A DNA stretch of 64,000 nt, from positions 1,922,001 through 1,986,000 of the forward strand of contig OZ220479.1 in NCBI GenBank assembly GCA_965115885.1, given 5' to 3'. The stretch comes from BD2-11 sp965115885. Lineage in GTDB: Bacteria; Gemmatimonadota; Gemmatimonadetes; Longimicrobiales; Gaopeijiaceae. The translations under genes were made by a program, and so were the position numbers. Below, piece after piece: positions 1 through 7,150 of this stretch (its first letter is position 1; each line of letters opens with the position of its first letter). Below the pieces are notes generated by a model that was not told the DNA's origin, made no database searches, and was given only the letters and a program-made list of their open reading frames with translations.

Positions 1-597
1 CGCGTCCATGAGCGTGGGGGTGAGCGTCTGCGCCTCGGCGTTGTTGTCGAAGCTCTCGCTGATGCGGTCCGGCGGGAGCCAGTCCTCCGGGTCGACCGTG
101 AGACCCAGAAGATCGTGGACGACGCGGGCGTACTCGGCCCGGTTGAGACGCTGGAAGGGGCGGGTGCCCGCGTACGGACGGGCGGCCGCCGCCTCGTCCA
201 CCGCGTCCTCCAGGTATTGCGCGAGCGCGGCGAGGGTGTCGTCCGCCGGGCGGCGCGCGCCCGGCGGCGGCATCATGCCCGCGCGCAACTTGCGAATCAC
301 GCGCTCGGCGACCTCGGCGCTTTCGTCCGCGCGAGCGATGTCGAAGCCCTCCAGCGACAGGTTGCCGCGCATCCGGCGATCGCTGTGGCAACGGGTGCAG
401 TAGCGTTCGACGACGTCCTCGAGGGGGACCGAACCCAAGTCCGCGGGGGGAAGCGGATGGGCGTCGCCGGATGCGGGGCCGACGTCCGGGAAGGAGCCGC
501 GGGCCGCGTCGAGCGGACGGTCGGCCGGTCGAGCGAGCGAGCCTCCCGCAACCAGCGCCACACCCGCCAAGGCAACCGCGGCGGCCGGAACTTTCAT
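1..597 (-). CDS. c-type cytochrome with DUF1587-like domain (5' part, runs off left edge)
   Basis: 199 codons are visible from an ATG at 597 and the frame is still open at base 1. The protein starts with a short hydrophobic signal peptide (MKVPAAAVALAGVALVAGG). A single haem-binding motif, CTRCH, lies near residue 68. It is followed by a stretch typical of planctomycete-type cytochromes (GNLSLEGFD, then RKLRAGMMPPPGARRP). Near residue 149 a second domain begins with FQRLNRAEYARVVHDLLGL, the signature of DUF1587. In that family DUF1587 is followed by DUF1592, DUF1588 and DUF1585 domains, so most of the protein is probably outside the window. The expected location is periplasmic or surface-bound. 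The family is common in Planctomycetes, Verrucomicrobia and Gemmatimonadota; its substrate is not known. An insertion sequence ends 81 bases upstream of the start and may separate the gene from its promoter. Confidence 0.85.
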   Translation of the reverse strand, partial: MKVPAAAVALAGVALVAGGSLARPADRPLDAARGSFPDVGPASGDAHPLPPADLGSVPLEDVVERYCTRCHSDRRMRGNLSLEGFDIARADESAEVAERVIRKLRAGMMPPPGARRPADDTLAALAQYLEDAVDEAAAARPYAGTRPFQRLNRAEYARVVHDLLGLTVDPEDWLPPDRISESFDNNAEAQTLTPTLMDA

Positions 598-661
598 GGC
601 GTTCTCTCCCCGAAGCAGGCACTCGTTCCGAGCGTCTTCAATCTAACGAGGCGTGGCAACG

Positions 662-678
662 GGGAAAGGTCGAGCTAC
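662..678. repeat. target-site duplication, left copy (17 bp)
   Basis: The 17 bases gggaaaggtcgagctac directly precede the left inverted repeat of the insertion sequence. They recur without mismatch directly after its right inverted repeat (2479-2495). The bases next to both copies differ, so the duplication is exactly 17 bp. Confidence 0.93.
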
Positions 679-702
679 TGTCGTACCAATTTAGAAATGT
701 CC
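679..702 (+). repeat. left terminal inverted repeat of the insertion sequence
   Basis: This 24-bp end begins tgtcgtaccaatttag and ends at gtcc. The inner core ccaatttagaaatgtcc (686-702) is repeated, minus one base and with one change, at 721-736. The transposase end-binding site therefore seems to be doubled at this end. Confidence 0.88.
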
Positions 703-788
703 TCCCCTGGGGTGGCTTAGCCAAGTAGAAATGTCCTCCTTCGGATCATGTTCGGTCGTCGACGAAACCGGATCCGGGAGAGGAGCGG

Positions 789-2079
789 ATGGAGTCGAGT
801 CTCAGGGAGCGAGATCGCATTTCGGTGCTCAGGCAGGTGAGCGAAGAAGTTCCGACCGCGTCTGCGGGGGCGGAGCGTATCGGCGTGACGTCGCGTCACT
901 TCCGGCGCCTGCTGCGGAAGTTCGAGGCGGAGGGCGACGCCGCCGTGGTTCATGGGTTGCGGGGCAAGCCTTCGAACCGGGCGTTGCCTCGGGAGGTTCG
1001 CGAGCAGGTGCTCGAGTTGGCGAAGGATCCGATGTTCCGAGACTTCGGGCCGACGTTGCTCGCCGAGCACGTCGAGTGGATTTCCGGGGTGCGGGTCAGC
1101 CCGGAGACGGTGCGAGGCTGGTTGCTGGACGCGGGGCTGTGGGAGCGGCGCCGCAAGCGGCCCAAGCACCGTAGCCGGCGTCCCCGCCGAGCGGCGTTGG
1201 GGGAGTTGGTGCAGTGGGACAGCTCGGTGCATCCGTGGATGGAGGATCGGGTCGAGGACGATCCGGTGCCGATCTCGATCCACGACGACGCGACGAGCCG
1301 CCTGATGATGGCCCGGTTCGTGGTCCGCGACACCGGAGCGGAGAACCGGCGGGTGATCGTCGAGTATCTTTACGAGCCACGGTCGACCCTTGGCGGTCTA
1401 CACCGACCACGCGGGGCATTTCGGGCAGTGGCAGTCGGACAAGGGGAAGCGTACGGAGACGATCGTCTCGGGAGCGCTGGCCGAGCTGGACGTCGAGCTG
1501 ATCCTGGCCGGGTCCCCCCAAGCCAAGGGGCGCGTCGAGCGCAGCTTCGGGACGGCGCAGGACCGATTGGTCAAGGAGATGCGGGTCGCGGGGATCTCGA
1601 CCTTCGAAAAGGCGAACGACTTCCTGGCCGAGTACTGGGTGCCGCTGTGGAACGACCGCTTCACGACCGCGCCCCGCGAGGCGCTGGACGCGCATCGCCC
1701 GCTGCCGTCGGGCGTCGATCTGGATGCGCTGTTCGCGGAGACGGAGACCCGCAAGGTGGCCCGCGACTTCACGATCCGGTTCGAGAACCGGCGCTGGCAG
1801 ATCCCGGAGCGGGAAGCTGGGGATCTCGGTCCGGGCGCCGAAGTCGTGGTCGAGAGTCGGCTGGACGGCCAGCTGCGCTTCCGCAACGGAGGCCGGTATC
1901 TGGACGTCGAGCCGCTGGGCCGCGTCGGCTCTCGCACGCGCGTGACCCCGGCACGGTCGGCCGACTCGAAGCGAGCGAAGCATCGGCCGAAGCCGCCGAA
2001 GCCAAGTCCGGATCACCCTTGGCGTAAGAGGGTCTGCACCGACATTGCCGCGCGGGAGCAGCGCGATGAGCAGGATTGA
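789..2079 (+). pseudogene. ISNCY/IS1202 transposase, split by a +1 frameshift
   Basis: Reading starts at ATG 789, just after AGGAG (781-785). The first part, to about base 1377, holds a helix-turn-helix (RIGVTSRHFRRLLRKFEAEG), the family motif HGLRGKPSNR, and the first catalytic aspartate in LGELVQWDSSVHPW. The rest is in the next frame from about 1378 (HGRPLAVYTDHAGHF) with the second aspartate, then the catalytic glutamate in AKGRVERSFGT, and runs to a stop at 2077-2079. Removing one C of the pair at 1377-1378 restores the expected YEHGRPLAVYTD. The gene has one extra base and would make only a truncated protein unless ribosomes shift frame. All three DDE residues survive, so the break is recent or a sequence error. 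No slippery heptamer is seen there. Confidence 0.87.
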
Positions 2080-2454
2080 ACCAACGACGGATCGCCAAGC
2101 CGACGAAGAGGCGTCCGGTGCAGCTCCGACGGTGTAGCGCCAGTTCGTCGGCCAAGAATCGCCGCTCGCCGAACCGGACAACGTTTCGCCGGCGGCGGGG
2201 CGTGGGGATCGGCTCGGACGCAGGATGCGCGGGCTCGGCCGGCGAACGAGTTCGGAGCCGTGGCGACCGTTGCGGCGCCGGCCCACCCCGGCGTGAGGGT
2301 CCGGGCCTGGAGCTCTTCCGTGCTTGCGACGGTGGCGGAGACGGTCCTTGCGAGCCAAGACCCGGGCGGGGGCGGGAAGGCCCGTACGCTCCCGCCGGGG
2401 TTCGTTTTCCCTTCCACCCCCGTAGGGCGGACATTTCTAAATTGGCCAAACCCC

Positions 2455-2478
2455 GGACATTTCTAAATTGGTTTGACA
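2455..2478 (-). repeat. right terminal inverted repeat of the insertion sequence
   Basis: On the plus strand this end reads ggacatttctaaattggt and finishes in ttgaca at 2473-2478. The 17-bp core ggacatttctaaattgg (2455-2471) has an identical second copy at 2429-2445, mirroring the doubled motif at the left end. Confidence 0.88.
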
Positions 2479-2495
2479 GGGAAAGGTCGAGCTAC
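2479..2495. repeat. target-site duplication, right copy (17 bp)
   Basis: An exact second copy of the 17 bases at 662-678 abuts the right inverted repeat. Joining the sequence left of 679 to the sequence right of 2495 rebuilds the uninterrupted target. Confidence 0.93.
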
Positions 2496-2843
2496 GGAGA
2501 TCCCATTTCGCGAGAACCGCTTGAAGGCGTCCAGTCCCGGCGAGCCGATCCCGCCCGTCGCGACGCACGCGCTGCGGGAAGGCCCCGGGCCCATGCGAAC
2601 CGCAATCCAAGGCCGGTTCGGGCTCTTGCGGCGCCGAACCCGTGCGCGACGAAGACGAGGGGATCGCCCGAGCTTTCCGCGAAACGGAGCACGATTTCCT
2701 TCGCGAACCGGCGACGGTCTCCGATTCCGGCCTGTTCGCGACCACGTCGTACGGCACGGACGCGGTCCCCCCGTCGCTCTCGTGGAACCGCCTCGCCCGG
2801 AGCTTTCGCGCTCGCGCTTCCGCGTTCGCCGGCCGAGCGACCG
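2496..2843. other. intergenic stretch between insertion sequence and acs
   Basis: About 350 bases lie between the right target duplication and the stop codon of acetyl-CoA synthetase. Short open frames exist on both strands, but they have arginine/proline-rich compositions typical of GC-rich non-coding DNA and no recognisable domain. Before the insertion this stretch lay upstream of the cytochrome gene, so it may have contained that gene's promoter. Confidence 0.5.
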
Positions 2844-4802
2844 CTACTCTCGCCCGTCTTCGTACGCCTCGGTCAGTCGCTGCACCACCGACGGATCCGC
2901 CAGCGTGGTGGTGTCCCCGAGCGCGCGCCCCTCGGCGATGTCGCGCAACAGCCGGCGCATGATCTTTCCGGACCGCGTCTTGGGCAGCTCCGCAGCGAAC
3001 AGAATCGCATCCGGCCGGGCGATGGCGCCGATCTTGGCGCGCACGTGCCTTCCCAACTCGCCCATCAGCTCGTTCGAGGCCGAAAACCTCTGCCGCAGAC
3101 TGACGAACGCCACGATCCCCTCTCCCTTCACATCGTGCGGTCGCCCCACCACCGCCGCTTCGGCCACCGATTCGTGTTCCACCAGCGCGCTCTCGACCTC
3201 GGAGGTGCCGATGCGGTGTCCGGCCACGTTGAGCACGTCGTCCACCCTGCCGAGCACCCAGATGTAGCCGCGGGCGTCCTCCTTGGCACCGTCCCCGGCG
3301 AAGTAGACGCCGTCCCACTTCGACCAGTAGACCTCGCGGTAGCGCTCGTCGTCGCCGTAGATGGTGCGGAGCATCGCCGGCCAGGGACGGTCGATGGCCA
3401 GGTATCCCGCCTTCACCCGCTTGCCGTCGTCGTCGCGAAGCGACACCGAGACGCCCGGGAAAGGCCGCGTCGCGCTCCCCGGCGCGGTCGCCGTCACCCC
3501 GGGCAACGGAGCGATCATCATTCCGCCGGTCTCGGTCTGCCACCAAGTGTCGACGACGGGACAACGTCCCGCGCCGATGGTTTCGCGATACCAGATCCAC
3601 GCCTCGGGGTTGATGGGCTCCCCCACCGTGCCCAGAAGACGCAGGTGCGAGAGATCGTGGCCGGCGGGCCACTCGTCCCCCCACTTCATGAAGGCCCGGA
3701 TCGCCGTGGGCGCGGTGTAGAAGACGGTCACGCCGTATTTGGCGCAGATCCTCCAGAAGCGGTCCCTCCTCGGCCAGTCCGGCGCCCCTTCGTACATCAA
3801 CACGGTGGCTCCGGCGGCGAGCGGACCGTAGACGATGTAGCTGTGCCCGGTCACCCAGCCCACGTCGGCGGTGCACCAGAAGACGTCGTCCTCCTTGAGA
3901 TCGAAGACGCACTTCGCGGTCGCGTGCACTTGGGTGAGGTAGCCGCCGGTCGTGTGCACCACGCCTTTGGGCTTTCCCGTGGTGCCGGAGGTGTAGAGGA
4001 TGAAGAGCATGTCCTCGGCGTCCATCGCTTCGGGCACGCACTCGGCGCTCGCCTCCTCCATCAGCTCGTGGTACCAGCGATCGCGTCCCGGCAGCATCTC
4101 CACCGGGGTGTCGGCGCTCAGCCGCCCTCCCCGCCGCACCACGACGACGTTCTCCACCGAGGGACACTCCGCGACCGCCGCGTCGGCGTTGGCCTTCAGC
4201 GCGACGTAGCCGCCCCGCCGCCATCCGCCGTCCGCGGTGATCACGGTGGACGCCTGCGCGTCGTCGATGCGTCCCGACAGCGATTCGGGGCTGAAGCCGC
4301 CGAACACCACCGAGTGCGCCGCGCCGATCCGGGTGCAGGCCAGCATGGCGACGACCGCCTCGGGAATCATGGGCAGATAGATGGCGACCCGGTCGCCTCG
4401 GCCCACCCCCAGCCCACGCAACGCGTTGGCGAATTTGCACACCTCTCGGTGCAGGTCCCAGTAGGTGAAGGTGCGCGTGTCCCCGGGCTCCCCCTCCCAG
4501 ACGAGCGCCGCCTTGTTGCGGCGAAAGCCGCCCAAGTGCCGGTCGAGGCAGTTGTACGAGACGTTCAGCTTGCCGCCCAGGAACCAGCGCGCGTGGGGCG
4601 GATTCCACTCCAGCACCGTGTGCCACTTCTCGAACCAGTCCAGCTCTTCGGCCCATCCGGCCCAGAACCCCTCCGGGTCGGCGGCGGCGCGCTCGTAGAC
4701 GTCCGCGTCGGAGAGGTTGGCCTGCGCGCGAAACTCGTCGCTCGGCGCAAAGAGGCGGGTCTCGTGCAGGAGGTCGTCGAGCACTCCGGGTTTGCCGCTC
4801 AT
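2844..4802 (-). CDS. acs: acetyl-CoA synthetase (AMP-forming)
   Basis: This enzyme activates acetate to acetyl-CoA through acetyl-AMP in the cytoplasm. The product has 652 residues, the usual length for Acs. The ATP-binding motif YTSGTTGKPKGV is at about 270-281, the TWWQTETGG motif follows in the core, and the C-terminal PKTRSGKIMRR carries the catalytic, acetylation-regulated lysine at about 613. The N-terminal half has the Acs-specific WFLGGKLNVSYNCLDRHL. The ATG at 4802 is chosen over an upstream in-frame ATG at 4880 because GGAG lies at a normal distance before it and MSGKPGV begins the conserved region. The downstream neighbour on this strand is the cytochrome gene beyond the insertion sequence; the gene upstream (start 5415) is separated by 43 bases and may share its transcript. 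Confidence 0.97.
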   Translation of the reverse strand: MSGKPGVLDDLLHETRLFAPSDEFRAQANLSDADVYERAAADPEGFWAGWAEELDWFEKWHTVLEWNPPHARWFLGGKLNVSYNCLDRHLGGFRRNKAALVWEGEPGDTRTFTYWDLHREVCKFANALRGLGVGRGDRVAIYLPMIPEAVVAMLACTRIGAAHSVVFGGFSPESLSGRIDDAQASTVITADGGWRRGGYVALKANADAAVAECPSVENVVVVRRGGRLSADTPVEMLPGRDRWYHELMEEASAECVPEAMDAEDMLFILYTSGTTGKPKGVVHTTGGYLTQVHATAKCVFDLKEDDVFWCTADVGWVTGHSYIVYGPLAAGATVLMYEGAPDWPRRDRFWRICAKYGVTVFYTAPTAIRAFMKWGDEWPAGHDLSHLRLLGTVGEPINPEAWIWYRETIGAGRCPVVDTWWQTETGGMMIAPLPGVTATAPGSATRPFPGVSVSLRDDDGKRVKAGYLAIDRPWPAMLRTIYGDDERYREVYWSKWDGVYFAGDGAKEDARGYIWVLGRVDDVLNVAGHRIGTSEVESALVEHESVAEAAVVGRPHDVKGEGIVAFVSLRQRFSASNELMGELGRHVRAKIGAIARPDAILFAAELPKTRSGKIMRRLLRDIAEGRALGDTTTLADPSVVQRLTEAYEDGRE

Positions 4803-4845
4803 CTCGGGATCTCCGTTGGATTCGAAGCGATGCGTCTCCAAGCCG

Positions 4846-5415
4846 TCACGAACCTTCGGCCCCGAGAAACTCGGCCACAACCCGACTTGCCAGCAACGTC
4901 TCGAACGACTTCGTCGTGGCCGCGCTCAGGGTGCGCACCGCGCGGGCGCCCGCGCCGATGGCCGCGTCGGGGATCACGAGCCCGAACCGGCACTCCGTGC
5001 GGGCGTCCCCGGGACGGACGCGCCGGTGCGGTGCGGTCGCGCGCAGGGTCACCGGCGTCCCGTGCCCCCGAGCCAGCGCGCGGTCCGCCGCCCGTCGAAG
5101 CCTCTCCAGCGCCTGTGCGAAGTCCCCCAGCTCGCCCAAGGACCGCCCTTGAACGGCAAGCGTCAGGTTGCCGCCGAGGCCTCCTTGGGAAGTCTCGTCG
5201 AGGAAGACGTCCACGCTCACCGGGTCGTAGCCGTGCGGTTGGTGGAAGAAGAGGTAGGCGCTGCGCGCGGACTCGCCCTCCCAGCGGCCCTCGAACTCGT
5301 GGCTGGTGGTTTTCTGCATCCCCGAGAGCGACCAGCCGGCTTCCTCGACCCCTTCCCGCACCGCATCGATCAGCGGTTCCAACGTGAGCAACGCGCCTTC
5401 GCCGGCGTCGATCAC
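4846..5415 (-). CDS. hypothetical protein, 189 aa
   Basis: No named family is recognised. The GTG at 5415 follows the purine-rich GGGAGGAAG. The protein is soluble, with no signal peptide or membrane segment. It has a mixed alpha/beta look: an N-terminal helical part (LTLEPLIDAVREGVEEAG), then strands with aromatic residues (SAYLFFHQPHGYDPVSVDVFLDE is the most distinctive part, near 50-75), then a helical arginine-rich region and a C-terminal strand-helix section. Codon use and length argue for a real gene. It lies between acs and the divergently transcribed PerR-like gene and could be co-transcribed with acs. Its role is unknown. Confidence 0.7.
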   Translation of the reverse strand: MIDAGEGALLTLEPLIDAVREGVEEAGWSLSGMQKTTSHEFEGRWEGESARSAYLFFHQPHGYDPVSVDVFLDETSQGGLGGNLTLAVQGRSLGELGDFAQALERLRRAADRALARGHGTPVTLRATAPHRRVRPGDARTECRFGLVIPDAAIGAGARAVRTLSAATTKSFETLLASRVVAEFLGAEGS

Positions 5416-5441
5416 CTTCCCTCCCGGCGGCTCGGTTCCGG

Positions 5442-5471
5442 TTGACAGATTTTCGCGCCGCTCACTATCTT
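5442..5471 (+). promoter_or_regulatory. sigma-70-type promoter for the PerR-like gene
   Basis: A perfect -35 hexamer TTGACA (5442-5447) is followed after 18 bases by TATCTT (5466-5471), four of six matches to TATAAT. This leaves a leader of roughly 70 bases before the ATG at 5548. It is the best vegetative promoter match noticed in the window. It lies in the divergent gap between the hypothetical gene at 5415 and the regulator, where autoregulation would be expected for a Fur-family gene. Confidence 0.6.
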
Positions 5472-5547
5472 GCCCGGTTAGAGGATACGCGTTGGAGGCC
5501 GTGCTTTCGGCGGCAAGTCCGCCGAAGCGGTCCGAAGATCACGTGCG

Positions 5548-5988
5548 ATGTCGACTCAGTCCGAGCAAAGCGACGCCATCCTGCGCGAGGCGATGGAACG
5601 AAGCGGTGGACGCTTCACCCTCCAGCGCGCCGCCGTCTTTCGCTTCCTGCACGCCACCGACACCCACCCCACGGCGGACGACGTCCACCGCCATGTGCGT
5701 CCCGGCCTTCCCGGCATCTCCCTGGGCACCGTCTACAAGAGCTTGGAGACGCTCGTGGGATGCGGCCTCGCGCGCAAGCTCGCCAGCGGAGACGGCTCGG
5801 CGCGTTACGACGGACGCATGGACCCGCACCTCCACGCTCGCTGTCTCGAATGCGGCCGGGTGAGGGACGTGCCCGGTTCGGACGGAACGGAGTCGCTCGT
5901 GGACGTCCCGGTCGCGATGGTGGAAGGTTTCTCCGTGACCGAGCTGCGGCTGGAGGCGGTCGGCTACTGTCACGGCTGTCGGAGCTGA
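5548..5988 (+). CDS. Fur-family regulator, PerR-like
   Basis: This 146-residue metal-dependent repressor has an N-terminal winged helix (RFTLQRAAVFRFLHATDTHPTADDV, then GISLGTVYKSLETL) and a C-terminal dimerisation domain. Two CxxC pairs, C99/C102 and C141/C144, form the expected structural zinc site. Around the regulatory site the residues H40, D88, H94, H96 and D107 line up with the H37, D85, H91, H93 and D104 set of Bacillus PerR, rather than with the glutamate-bearing Fur pattern. A peroxide-sensing role through iron-catalysed histidine oxidation is therefore likely by homology but not proven. No catalase or peroxiredoxin gene is next to it. It has its own TTGACA promoter and is divergent from the acs-side genes. 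Confidence 0.88.
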   Translation: MSTQSEQSDAILREAMERSGGRFTLQRAAVFRFLHATDTHPTADDVHRHVRPGLPGISLGTVYKSLETLVGCGLARKLASGDGSARYDGRMDPHLHARCLECGRVRDVPGSDGTESLVDVPVAMVEGFSVTELRLEAVGYCHGCRS

Positions 5989-6106
5989 AGACGCGGGACC
6001 CGACCGTTGCGTCGGCGGACGGCCGACCCCGGAATCGAGGCCGCCGGCCCGATCCTGGATCGACCCGGAGTCCGGGGACGGGCGGTCCCGACGCAATCTT
6101 CCGCCG

Positions 6107-6367
6107 CTACCGGAACGCGGCGTGCGCGGATGCCCGGCCTCGGGCCGAGCGCAGGCGCCGACGCAACTCCACGCCGGAAGCGGTCGCCAGCGTCCGCTGT
6201 GCCGTTCTCAGCGAATTCCAGCGAACGTCCGCCAGTTCGACCGGCTCGCCGCCCTCTTCGTCCTCCGGCGCGAACACGAACGAGTAGCGGCCCTTGTAGT
6301 CGTATCCGGGCCGTTCGCTCACGGTGGCGATCCACGTCCGTCCGCCCTCGTCCCGAAAGCTCCGCAT
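6107..6367 (-). CDS. small conserved protein, 86 aa
   Basis: The start at 6367 is preferred over 6385 because GGAGGA lies directly upstream of it, inside the longer frame. The protein begins MRSFRDEGGRTWIATVSERP, continues with an aromatic strand region (YKGRYSFVFAPEDE) and ends in an arginine-rich helix (RTAQRTLATASGVELRRRLRSA). It has no signal peptide or membrane helix. I associate this pattern with a small protein that recurs in Gemmatimonadota, but it has no known function. It follows the gene at 6393-6986 by 25 bases, and the two probably form one transcript. Confidence 0.68.
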   Translation of the reverse strand: MRSFRDEGGRTWIATVSERPGYDYKGRYSFVFAPEDEEGGEPVELADVRWNSLRTAQRTLATASGVELRRRLRSARGRASAHAAFR

Positions 6368-6392
6368 CTCTCGTCCTCCACGCATCTTCGGA

Positions 6393-6986
6393 TCAGTTCC
6401 CCGGTCTTCGCAACGACTCCGGGAACTCGTACGCGACGACCTCGTCGTCGGTCGCGTTCGAGCGCACCCGTTGGCTGTCCTCGATCTCCATTCCGTCCAG
6501 AAGCTTCTTGGCGACGTCCGGCGAAAGATCCGCGTACGCCGCGACCTCGCTCGCGGTCAGGCGTCCTCCGCGCTGGACAGCCAAGCGAAGAATCGCGCGC
6601 TCGAGCTGGCGAGGAGACCCCTTGAACCCCGGCATCATCTTGATCGAAGCCCAGGTGCCGCTCAAGGCCCCTGCGAGGCCCAGCGCGGACGCTCCTCCGG
6701 CGAACATCGCCGGAGGCAGAACGCCGAGGACGAAGAGACGCGTCCGGACGGCCACAGCCGCACCGAGAATCCAGCTCCACTCCCGGGACCAGGCCTCGGG
6801 GGACGCGAGCGCGGCGGACCGGTCTCCGCGCCGAGCGAGGGCTTCGCTCCCGGCTTCAGGCCCCCGGTTCAGGCCGCAACGCGGGCAGGTCCGGCGCTGG
6901 AACCGCAAGAGCCGGTCGATCGGCGCTCCGATGCCCGAGGCGACCGAGCCGAGGGGCCGCGCCGGAAGGGCGATGCGTCGGGTCAT
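6393..6986 (-). CDS. hypothetical protein with zinc-ribbon half-site, membrane segment and winged-helix-like tail
   Basis: This 197-residue protein is not assigned to a family. Near residue 33 is a single CPRCG knuckle (RRTCPRCGLNRG). One hydrophobic segment around 80-105 (LFVLGVLPPAMFAGGASALG) could span the membrane. The C-terminal 65 residues (ERAILRLAVQRGGRLTASEV, then LSPDVAKKLLDGME) look like a small helix-turn-helix or winged-helix fold in which a short helix pair reads a ligand or DNA. Such a fold at the end of a membrane protein could serve regulation, but this is inference. It is followed at once by the 86-residue conserved gene. Confidence 0.65.
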   Translation of the reverse strand: MTRRIALPARPLGSVASGIGAPIDRLLRFQRRTCPRCGLNRGPEAGSEALARRGDRSAALASPEAWSREWSWILGAAVAVRTRLFVLGVLPPAMFAGGASALGLAGALSGTWASIKMMPGFKGSPRQLERAILRLAVQRGGRLTASEVAAYADLSPDVAKKLLDGMEIEDSQRVRSNATDDEVVAYEFPESLRRPGN

Positions 6987-7150
6987 TGGAGAAGCAGCGG
7001 TCTCCGTACTCTTCGCGCCCGCATCGCGGGCGGATCTTCAGGCCATGGCCATGGCGCGTCCGGCGGGGTTTTCTCGCCCCGCACGCCGTGCGACGGAGCG
7101 CGGGGAGGCTCCAGAACGGCGACGCAGCGCAGAGGCGACATGCGGAATCC

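Larger units (their letters stand above)
679..2478 (+). mobile_element. complete insertion sequence, IS1202/ISNCY type, 1800 bp
   Basis: The element is bounded by 24-bp terminal inverted repeats (679-702 and 2455-2478) that match at 22 of 24 positions, and by perfect 17-bp direct repeats outside them. It carries one transposase gene with an N-terminal helix-turn-helix and a DDE integrase core of the kind classed as ISNCY/IS1202. Long target duplications, including a class of about 15-17 bp, are known for that group, so the 17-bp value agrees with the protein-based assignment. It lies between the promoter side of the cytochrome gene and the 3' end of the acetyl-CoA synthetase gene and breaks no recognisable gene. 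The perfect duplication indicates a fairly recent insertion. Confidence 0.9.

Noticed and set aside
1360..1395. Programmed frameshift in the transposase
   Set aside because: No slippery heptamer or downstream stimulatory hairpin is evident, and I know of no such programming in the IS1202 group; an indel or base error is simpler.
2076..5387. Very long plus-strand open frame (1103 codons) across the acs region
   Set aside because: It lies antisense to acs, whose motifs are unmistakable. The predicted product is histidine/arginine-rich without domains, as expected for the complement of GC-rich coding DNA.
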